DNA of 64,000 bases from Lineus longissimus (Eukaryota; Nemertea; Pilidiophora; Heteronemertea; Lineidae). Location: contig NC_088320.1 in NCBI RefSeq assembly GCF_910592395.1, positions 5,456,001-5,520,000 on the forward strand, read 5' to 3'. The notes beneath the pieces were generated by a model, which worked only from the letters and a program-made list of their open reading frames with translations, made no database searches and was not told where the DNA came from. Numbering within the stretch: the first letter of the stretch is position 1; each line of letters opens with the position of its first letter. Positions 55,596 to 64,000 of the stretch are shown piece after piece. The position numbers and the translations under genes are program-made.

Positions 55596-56197
55596 TTGCC
55601 ATTGGCCTCCGATATTATTTTGTCATCTTTCCCGCTCTTCAAGCAAGCACTTCACTCGGCGTGATTGTCAAACGGTGCCACATGTATTTGCGTTGGACGG
55701 AAAACCTTTAAAGCTTTTCAAAACCACAAAAACCTTAATTCCTATTAAGAGCGTAGAGCGGCGTATGCCGATGTAAAAGAAATGGAAGGCCGCCCGGAAC
55801 CAAAGTCCTACTGACCATAGGAAGGGTTGTCCTACCCGGACTTCCCGTTCCTGGGCTACGATTCCTATGTATAAAAGGTAGGACTCTGATTACTGGGATG
55901 TTGCCATTGGCCTCCGATATTATTTGGTCATCTTTTCCCGCTCTTCAAGCAAGCACTTCACTCGGCGTGATTGTCAAACGGTGCCACATGTATTTGCGTT
56001 GGCGGAAAACCTTTAAAGCTTTTCAAAACCTCAAAAACCTTAATTCCTATTAAGAGCGTAGGGCGGCGTATGCCGATGTAAAAGAAATGCAAGTCCGGCA
56101 CCAAGGTCCTACTGACTATAGGAAGGGTTGTCCTACCCGGACTTCCCGTTCCTGGGCTACGATTCCTATGTAAAAGGTAGGACTCTGATTACTGGGA
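55596..56197 (+). repeat. Tandem duplication, two units of 305 and 297 bp
   Basis: Unit 1 is 55596-55900 and unit 2 is 55901-56197, over 95% alike by eye. Each begins ttgccattggcctccgatat and ends actctgattactggga. Differences are small indels. It lies 1.2-1.8 kb upstream of the CUB/sushi gene. Confidence 0.85.
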
Positions 56198-56337
56198 GAC
56201 TTACATTTCTTTTACATTAAATTAAAGTCCCCGTAACCAATGTCCGTGCCCATCTAAATTGCATACACAATAGAATGTATGGCATATAATAGAACATGCG
56301 TTCAAATATCTAAGGCTTTGGCGGGATGACGGCCAGC

Positions 56338-56420
56338 CAATCACTCGTAGTGTAGTGGTCATGTTCCCTGCCTAGTAAGCCAGAACTGCAGGTTCGGGTC
56401 CCCCTCGGTCTGCTCTTTTT
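56338..56420 (+). repeat. Degenerate tRNA-like sequence (SINE head)
   Basis: Box A-like TAGTGTAGTGG (56349-56359) and box B-like GGTTCGGGTCC (56391-56401) at tRNA spacing, followed by a T-run that could stop Pol III. The T-stem is mispaired, so a working tRNA is unlikely. Confidence 0.4.
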
Positions 56421-56732
56421 CTTTTTTTCCTTTTCACCTCTTGCATAATCGATTACGATCATTTGACTGATTCATCAATAAAGGAATGGGTCGATCACAT
56501 TCAAACCATGATCATCAGTCTAGCCGGCTTTCTGGACCTATGAAACGCACTTGGAAACTTGTATTGGCCTTCATTCCTGCCGAGATGTCAACCGAAAGAA
56601 CAGCTCATGACCCAAACGTTATTTTCGCTATAGCTAGGATAGGCATGGTCCCGTATCGAGCTCGTTGCAGTTTCTCGAGAAAGCGGTCAATCGGCCGAGC
56701 AGCAAAGAACAATTTCAAGGTAAGGTAAGCTT

Positions 56733-56850
56733 GAACTTGGATTCCTAGGAAAGCTGGTCTTGGGACTTGGATTTTTAGGAAAGAAGGTTTGGGAGAGTTA
56801 GATTCCTAGGAAAGAAGGTATAGGGGAGTTAGATTCCCAGGAAAGAAAGT
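56733..56850 (+). repeat. About 30-bp imperfect tandem repeat with cctagg cores
   Basis: Four units start near 56735, 56765, 56794 and 56825, each containing ttcctaggaaag or a one- to two-base variant, a palindrome. The following 56875-57005 is rich in related taggactcc/ggagtccta words in both orientations. Confidence 0.65.
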
Positions 56851-57347
56851 CCGCTGATGACTAGATTTTGGACCTGTACTCCCAAGGAGTCACGGTCCTC
56901 GGACATTGGTTGCTAGTAACCTAAGTCCTAGGACTCCAGCTCCTGGTCGTCCAGGACCGTAGGACTCCGATTCCCCTAGGAGTTAGAGTCCGGCGGACTC
57001 AGACAAGGTAGGCCCTAGATTACTTTTACACCGGTGTAGAAGTAGAAAATGTCCCCAGTAATTGTTATATTGATATTATGACCACCGTTCTATATATATC
57101 TTCAGATTTTCCGAAGCTCGCGCCGAATTATTTCCCGGTAATCGCTCGCTCAGTCTCAGCAGTCTGGCACCGTTATCAAAAGTCTTATCTCCCGTCTTAC
57201 CTCATGAAACTATTAGGCAGTCTTTAGAATCATGACGAACAAAGAGACTAGAGTTTCCAGGTAACTTGGCCATCGCATCCAGGGTCTAGTTTCCAGGCGT
57301 TGTTCATGATTCATCATTTCTCGCGCCGATTTTCTTGAGACAAGACA

Positions 57348-60300
57348 ATGGCTTTTCCTCTTCCGAAGATGGTGATTTTCTTTGTTGCCTTGGTGGCTTT
57401 TGTGATCACAGTGGAGGGCTATGGTGAGTTTTTATTTATTTATATGGTGATTTCATAACATTACATATACATGTAAAGGTCATATTGTCAAAATAAGAGC
57501 ATTTCGTCTGGTTATTCTCAGTGATCTTGCTATGGAGCATTCTGTTGAAAAGTCTGCCTATCTGTGAGAAAAGTCTTGTTTATTTGGAAAGTAGGCCTAT
57601 ACATGACATAAGAATGGATTCATAATCTTTACAATGATATTATGTATACATGTTACTTGGTTGGAACACTTGTTCCTGTGATTGAGAGGGCGAACCTCTC
57701 CGATAGCGGAGGTTTCCCCCTGGTTCTCTGGCCTACAAACCGCCCAGTATTGACTCTCCGATAGCGCAGGTTTCCCCCTGGTTCTTTGACCTACAAACCG
57801 CCCAGTATTGACTCTCCGATAGCGCAGGTTTCCCCCTGGTTCTTTGACCTACAAACCGCCCAGTATTGACTCTCCGATAGCGCAGGTTTCCCCCTGGTTC
57901 TTTGACCTACAAACCGCCCAGTATTGACTCCGATAGCGCAGGTTTCCCCCTGGTTCTTTGACCTACAAACCGCCCAGTATTAACTCTCCGATAGCGCAGG
58001 TTTCCCCCTGGTTCTCTGGCCTACAAACCGCCCAGTATTGACTCTCTGATAGCGCAGGTTTCCCCCTGGTTCTCTGGCCTACAAACCGCCCAGTATTGAC
58101 TCTTCGATAGCGCAGGTTTCCCCCTGGTTCTTTGACCTACAAACTGCCCAGTATTGACCCTCCGATAGCGCAGGTTTCCCCCTGGTTCTTTGACCTACAA
58201 ACCGCCCATGCAGTATTGACTCTCCGATAGCGCAGGTTTCCCCCTGGTTCTTTGACCTACAAACTGCCCAGTATTGACCCTCCGATAGCCCAGGTTTCCC
58301 CCTGGTTCTTTGACCTACAAACCGCCCAGTATTGTCTCTCCGATAGCGCAGGTTCCCCCTGGTTCTCTGGCCTACAAACCCCCCAGCATTGTGAGCTGAC
58401 AATGTCCAAGTTGACGCTGTGCTCTCAAATCAATATACACTGTAAAAACAACATCAACATGAGTAGTACTTCAGACACTTGTCAAAACTACCACTTCAGA
58501 CACTTGAGTCATCTTAAAGGGACAACTTAAGCATGAGATATGTTGGTTTTCGTACAAAAATGGTTTCCGGCAGGACTGAAATTCGAATCATTTTATATAT
58601 TTCAGTGGAAGTCAAAACACCACGCGACACCCCATATACCGTTAAGAATCCCGTCTTCTACTATCTGACTGGCAACTACACGGTTGGCACCCAACAGAAG
58701 TTTGGTACCTTCCAGGTCCTCGAGGTAAACCTTCATCAAGAAACCTGGCTGCTCCTCTACACCAAGCCAGAGGCGAATAAAATCAGCCAGCCATACTGCG
58801 ATGACAACCCCCAGGACATACCTCAGGAGAGGATAATGAGGATTTATAATAACCACACTGTCAAAGGTATGATTAAACAAGAATTAAAAAAGATTACTCT
58901 TTATTAATTCTTGAATTTAGTAATGCGTTTTGTATAGCGTGAGTGGAAGTCGTTTTTTCTCTGTTTTACAACTTCTTTCCAAAAAGTGTTGCTAATTGAT
59001 GGAAAACCTGGATGTAGGCAAATCGTTGTAGAATAAAAATGGCATTGCGTAAATTTGAAAACTGTCTATAATATTTCAGTGAGCAGTGACGCCCCCGACC
59101 AATGGACCATTGTGAACAACACCATCGTGTGTTTCCAGATCCTACAGAAGGCTTCCGTGGGAAAGTGGGGAACGTTCAAATACAAGTATGAAGGTAGGCC
59201 GCGTTATAAATATTAGGCAGGTTTCGCAACCATTACGAAAAGGTACGATCAATGAAGTATACAATTAAGGTGTATTCTATCGGCGACGTCTTTTGAAACT
59301 TTTCCTGGTTTCTCAACTAGAGGTTAGAAAGATGGTTTACGAGTGTCGAGCAAATGAATTAGCACATAACTAGATGACTCGATATACGTTCGTAGTTTCT
59401 ACTTCGGCGTTCGTTGGGGTTGCATAATCTGTCGATTGTTCAGTCCGTTCGTGACCAGCATGCGATCATAACTTACAGTTGAAAGATGAAAGCAAACTGA
59501 AAAATCGAGTTATTGAACAATAGGGTTCATGTAAAAATGGTGAGACTCTTAAGAGGAAAACTTATTTTCTTTCGGAAATGCAACTGAGTCAGTTTCCAAT
59601 AGCGAGCGGTGAGCACCAAAACCAAGACAGGCGTGAGGCACGAAAGCTTACCCATGCCAATTCATTTTTTTCCAGACTCGTGCAGCAAGTTGGTGGTCCA
59701 GGAAACCCGCCTACTGTCTTCGAGCAAGTCGAAGTCCCTCACAGTACGGACACATCATGAGTGCTACCCCTTGAAGTCGGGCTACTCTACCGTGATTGAC
59801 TTCCAAATGACCTTAAAGAACGCGACATCTTTGGACCGAGTTCTCATGACCAAGCAGAATATAGTCAATGAGAGAGTTTGCAAATACGTGAGGCGATTCG
59901 AGTCGTACTACGGAAACAGAAACGTCCAGGAGTGCAAGGACACGCCGAAAATAAAGTCCGAGACCCTGCAAATGATAACAGGGCAGACACCGGACAAGCA
60001 TCTATTGCAGCAATGGCCGCTCGTGTTGACAGGCGGCAGCCATGTTTGTTTTGAATTTGATGCTGTTCAGGAGACGGTTTTCAAGGATGACATGCTCTTC
60101 CGTATTTCAGGTATGGGGTCATCATATTTGTGTAAAGCCACTTAGAACTTCGTCACGCGCAACAAGTCTAGTTATATATACTTGGCATTTTGTGGCATAT
60201 ATCCAAAAGGTTAAGGTTACTTCCACTTTTTAACAAATCCGTTTTTGATAAAACGTGCCATTTTTTTGCAGAATTTCCTGAGTGCACTGGTGTTGTTAGT

Positions 60301-62738
60301 AACCGTAGTGGCATCCTGGTTAGTCCGGGTTACCCGCTGACTCCCTACGCGAACAACACCAACTGCACTTGGACCATCAAGGTACGGCCCGGGGAAAGGA
60401 TCCTTGCAAAGTTCGGCGACACTAAGAGCGACTGCGGCAATGACTATCTCATGATGTCCGATGTGGAAGGGGGCTCAAAGAACATGGAACTGCTTTGCGG
60501 AGGGTCTGTAACAGGGAGGAGTTTCATCAGCGTATCCAATCAACTGAAGCTACGATTCCAGACGAGCAACTTCACCAACTTGAAGGGATTTCTGATGAAT
60601 TATACGGGTGCGTTTAAACCACAAAGATATGAGCTGATATGCCACCTTGTCTCTCCTGTTAGGACCCATGTTGGTCTAGGTGGTAAATGAGGTTTCTACA
60701 AGGGGTCGCCATTGCTGGCTTAAAGTCTCTCGGGTTGATGCCCATAGAACCGTCTCCTCCCGAACGTGCCCCATTTCATTTGGACGATTTGAACAATTTG
60801 AAATTGCAATTGACCAAGATTTTTTAACCGTAGTTTTTCTGTTACGAAGTCATTATTTTTTTGTGGAGGCCAAATAACATAGTATCAACTATTCTAAGGT
60901 TTTCTCGTTCACTTTCAGTCATTGGTTGTAGCCTCGAAAGACTTTCGCTCCCTGACAACTCGATGATGTTGAACAAACCTAAGGACTACATACCACAGGG
61001 GTTTGGTCTGAGAATTGGGTGTAAACAAGGCTATGTCTTCCCAAGCAAGGTGGCTGAGGTCAAACTGGAATGCCTGCCTGACAGCACTTGGTTCGGTAAC
61101 ATACCATTCTGCATCGGTAAGCAAATGAAAAAAACATTGCACCTTACATACGCCAACTTCTGTTTTTACATGGGAGATGGTTCAGTATTGATCTACCTGA
61201 CGTCGAGTTGAAACACAGCTACAGTTTGAAAAGGAGCCTACCCGTTGTATATAAATGCTAACCTCGTGTTGATGGTGGAAACGTTAAAGGCCGCTTCACT
61301 TGGTTGACTTAAAAAAACTAAATATGCGTGTCCATCATCATATGAAATTGTTCGTGAATGATCGATTCCTCATGTTCTTATGACAGGATACACCGTCTGT
61401 AACGAGACATTGACAGCTCCAGAAGGCTTCGTAACCAGCCCAGGCTATCCTCATTCCTATCCAAAGGATGCTCGCTGCAGCTGGACCATCAGAGCCAAGG
61501 AAGGACAGCGAATCCTCATCAAAGTCGAAGACTTCAAAAGCAGCTGTATGAACGACTATGTCGTCCTTGACGGAGTAGAGCAAACCGTAATTCCGACTAC
61601 TGTATCATCAACCACAACCACAACGGCAGCGCCCGCCAGGTCCGGCAACACCGCCAGCCCCGGCAACACCGCCGCGACGGGTACGCGCTCCAAGAGATCC
61701 GCGTCCTCGCGGAAGGAGTACATCTGCGGTAAATCTGTCTCTGCAGGGAAGGAGTACACATCAGCGGATCACACTCTTGTCATTACTTTCCGGTCGTACA
61801 TTTTCGAAGAGATTGGTTACTTAAACATGAGCTACAAAGGTAACCTATGATGTTTTCTCAAAGACACTGCAAAACGACAACCCGAACCCCTGATCACGAT
61901 TTGTATCACAATATCGGATTTTGGAGGGTCCCTCAATATGCTTTGAGAGAGATTTTATCAATAACCAATGGCCCTTTCTTTATACTGATATAAAGATAAA
62001 GTGACATGTTTTGATGATTAACGGAAGTCCCCCAGTGTACGCATTGAACTCTGATGTCCTAATCACTTTTTATTATGGCCTTAACTCATTTCGTCGAAAT
62101 GGAAAATAATGATATCGAACCACATTTCTTGCACTGGCATCATCGACTGTCGCATTTCTGTTACCACAACTTATTTTTTGTTGGTAACACTTGGTACAAT
62201 TTTATTCCAGCGCTCGGATGCAGCGGTAAAGACTTGAGGAAACCTCTGAACGTTCTGCTGAGGAACCCAGACACCTACTACCCCGAGAACTACAGACTGG
62301 TGGTTGGTTGTAATCCTGGCTTCAGTTTTCCTGGAGGTTTCAATAGCATCGTCGTGGTCTGCGGCAAGAAGGGTGCATGGGCGGGCAGGGTACCGTTATG
62401 TGTCCGTAAGTATCGTATGTGTTCAATTAGAGTGGCAAGTAAGGTGGTCGGAACACCTGTGTTTTGGTGCAAGTCGGACACACGTGCTTTGGATATGTTT
62501 AAACATGGCACCAAAAGAGCTTGATGGCACCTAAAGAGCTAATATATTCTATTCTATTTAAGTGCCAGTGGTCATGTCGATTCCAGAATGATGCTGTAAA
62601 CACGGACCTCATAATGTAGGTCCTTGGTGTAAATAAACACCGTCGACGCACTATTGGACCTGAAAGACAATAAAAAGTACAGTTTACTTTATTTGACTGC
62701 CTTTTTCCTCTCTTTCAGGTTGGAAGACTGGCCTCTAA
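57348..62738 (+). CDS. Secreted CUB/sushi protein (9 exons, 695 aa)
   Basis: Coding exons: 57348-57423, 58606-58866, 59080-59193, 59676-60110, 60272-60607, 60919-61116, 61387-61839, 62211-62405, 62719-62738. Every intron is phase 1, the hallmark of extracellular exon-shuffled genes. Residues 1-25 are a signal peptide (MVIFFVALVAFVITVEG core). Residues 26-295 (exons 2-4) match nothing I recognise, with several N-glycosylation sites. Residues about 296-407 are CUB1 (four Cys, SPGYPLTPY). 408-473 is a sushi/CCP module (four Cys, Trp, PFCIG). 474-624 is CUB2, interrupted between its third and fourth Cys by a Thr/Ala/Gly linker with a RSKR site (574-577). 625-690 is a second CCP module. The tail is only RWKTGL. 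No transmembrane segment, so secreted; a recognition or adhesion role is inference. Not assigned to a named family. Confidence 0.88.
57688..58393 (+). repeat. 58-bp mini-satellite, about 12 copies, in intron 1 of the CUB/sushi gene
   Basis: Units of about 58 bp with core ccgatagcgcaggtttcccc and ctacaaaccgcccagtattg start near 57700, 57758, 57815, 57873, 57931, 57987, 58045, 58103, 58161, 58222, 58280 and 58338. Copies are over 90% alike, with small indels at 57931 and 58210. It is head-to-tail with no spacer, so it is not CRISPR-like. Confidence 0.95.
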
Positions 62739-62976
62739 CCCCGAAGACGATGCTTCTCCTATTATATATGCATATCATATCCAGAATGATGCTGTAAACA
62801 CGGACCTCATAATGTAGGTCCTTGGTGTAAATAAACACCGTCGACGCACTATTGGACCTGAAAGACAATAAAAAGTACAGTTTACTTTATTTGACTGCCT
62901 TTTTCCTCACTTTCAGGTTGGAAGACTGGCCTCTAACCCCGAAGACGATGCTTCTCCTATTATATATGCATATCAT
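62582..62976 (+). repeat. Tandem duplication (about 198 bp) containing the terminal exon
   Basis: 62582-62779 is repeated at 62780-62976 with about two differences. Each copy carries intron sequence with AATAAA (62632, 62669; 62830, 62867), a pyrimidine tract, the 3' splice site (after 62718 and 62916) and the last coding exon ending CTCTAA. Both copies would encode the same six-residue tail. Confidence 0.9.
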
Positions 62977-64000
62977 GCCGCAATAACTGGCAGATTTTAG
63001 TGACGGTTTCTACAAATGTATATTCACCAAATACTGATATTGAGCATCAGTTCAGTTTCAGCGTCTTCTGGCAGGTGGCTCTGTGTGTGCATGAACACTG
63101 TAAGAGGTAATACATGTAATTGCGTCGTTATGTTTCCTTGCGATGGTCAGTCGAACTATTTCACACCATTCTTTGTCCCCATCAGGCCAATAGTTTATCT
63201 TTGTTTGAAAATCTTATAATTTCGGTTGTGACTTTGTCACTAAAATAAGCTTTGAGGTCGCCACATGGATGTGACTATGTCTTGTTACAAACCTGATGAA
63301 GTCGTGACCGCTTCGGACAGGTTTAGTGCTGCAATATAAAGGGACGCTGAAGTTCCAAGACGAAATTGTGCTGTCGTGGTCTCTGCGAACGCACTGACTT
63401 CTGAATAGTTTCTGCAGGCACGCGACAGGTAGATTACAGATAATCCTGGTCTGCGGTTTAGTTCGATCACAGACTCATTTAAACTTCATTATTATGATAA
63501 GGTCAAGCAAAGAATGATGTTCACTGAACACGAAACACACCAACAGACGCTAACTAGGCGCAATTTTCCAGTTTTGAAATTTATGTTGTTGTAACTGTAA
63601 TGAAACTACACGAAATTGCGGTTAAATCTGCTTCGTTTAATGGAGATAATGAACCGAGATGTTGTGATTTTTTAGGTGTTTTGCCCTAATTTAAGTATCA
63701 AGCATGGTTACACCAGAGAATTGGATGTAAGCGGATAATTTTCGCCCGAACAATGGATAATGAGATAAATTAAGCGGCTAATTCTTTCCCGGACAATGGA
63801 TAATGAGAGGTTTATCAATCGGCACTTGTCGGGAGAGCATGCACCTGACTGTCTGGCGCGTGGGGCGGCCATTTTGTTTGTCTGCTGCTCATGCAGATTA
63901 CAGACAATTGCAACAATCGTACAATTTTCTGAAGTAATAACCGATACTAAGTCTACACTTAACAGAATTTGAATCGTAAATCGATAAATACAAGTAAAAG
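62977..64000. other. Downstream region, no gene seen
   Basis: AT-rich flank. The only structure seen is a 43-bp tandem pair (63728-63765 and 63771-63808) with the shared core acaatggataatgaga. Confidence 0.5.

Larger units (their letters stand above)
36379..57347. other. 21-kb block without a recognised gene
   Basis: Low-GC sequence with T-rich runs and many stops in all frames. Identifiable content: a small plus-strand ORF at 36624, three exon-like higher-GC stretches (40876, 51541, 53770), a MITE, short tandem repeats at 37981, 44393 and 56733, and a 305-bp tandem duplication at 55596. A long non-coding RNA, a long 3' UTR or a fast-evolving gene with large introns are all possible. Confidence 0.5.

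Noticed and set aside
56486-56728. 80-residue plus-strand frame with basic composition
   Set aside because: Lies between a tRNA-like repeat and the cctagg repeats; no signal, domain or splice link to the CUB/sushi gene.
57688-58393. Regular repeats that might suggest a CRISPR array
   Set aside because: Units are head-to-tail without unique spacers and lie in an intron of an animal gene.
58079-58402. 107-residue minus-strand frame with repeated FVGQRTRGKP
   Set aside because: It is only the reading-through of the 58-bp mini-satellite, whose unit length (1 mod 3) cycles the frames; no start, splice or family support.

Overview
The window is animal nuclear DNA: AT-rich, with spliced genes using GT-AG introns, long introns, SINE/MITE/LINE debris and several mini-satellites. 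The gene content (a long-chain acyl-CoA dehydrogenase, DNAJC9, a MEIOC-type meiosis gene, a CUB/sushi secreted protein) and the frequent words aggcctat and acatgtac suggest a marine bilaterian invertebrate. An echinoderm, hemichordate or lophotrochozoan would fit; the sequence does not decide which.

Layout. 1-3.1 kb: a decayed Polinton/Maverick-like viral element. It holds protein-primed DNA polymerase B fragments, a broken deoxynucleoside-kinase fragment, capsid-like scraps and a run of small minus-strand ORFs, all cut up by 298-bp and 80-bp direct repeats. 3.3-6.4 kb: ACADL, minus strand, 8 coding exons reconstructed end to end (438 aa). 6.4-9.9 kb: no gene recognised; a promoter-like NRF1/CRE/CCAAT/TATA cluster and a foldback transposon (8218-9424) with a 5'-truncated LINE nested inside it. 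9.8-12.4 kb: DNAJC9, plus strand, 5 exons (260 aa, the human length), preceded by seven E-box-like hexamers spaced exactly 11 bp apart. 12.4-15.2 kb: intergenic repeats, including a MITE and a perfect inverted repeat of tRNA-type SINE ends.

15.2-36.4 kb: a MEIOC orthologue, plus strand, 8 exons in phase (927 aa). Its conserved C-terminal coiled-coil region is clear, and an early exon encodes a match to the PAM2 poly(A)-binding-protein ligand. The 11-kb intron 2 has two candidate alternative first exons. 36.4-57.3 kb: about 21 kb with no confidently recognised gene. It contains small repeats, a second MITE copy, a tandem 305-bp duplication and a few higher-GC open stretches that could be exons of an unidentified gene. 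57.3-62.7 kb: a secreted CUB/sushi protein, plus strand, 9 exons all joined by phase-1 introns (695 aa), with a 58-bp mini-satellite in intron 1 and a tandem duplication of its terminal exon. 62.7-64 kb: no gene seen.

The four host genes are functionally unrelated: mitochondrial fatty-acid oxidation, a histone/HSP70 co-chaperone, meiotic entry, and a secreted adhesion or immune-type protein. There is no operon-like logic. Exon boundaries were set by hand from splice consensus, reading-frame phase and remembered family sequences. No alignment or transcript data were used.
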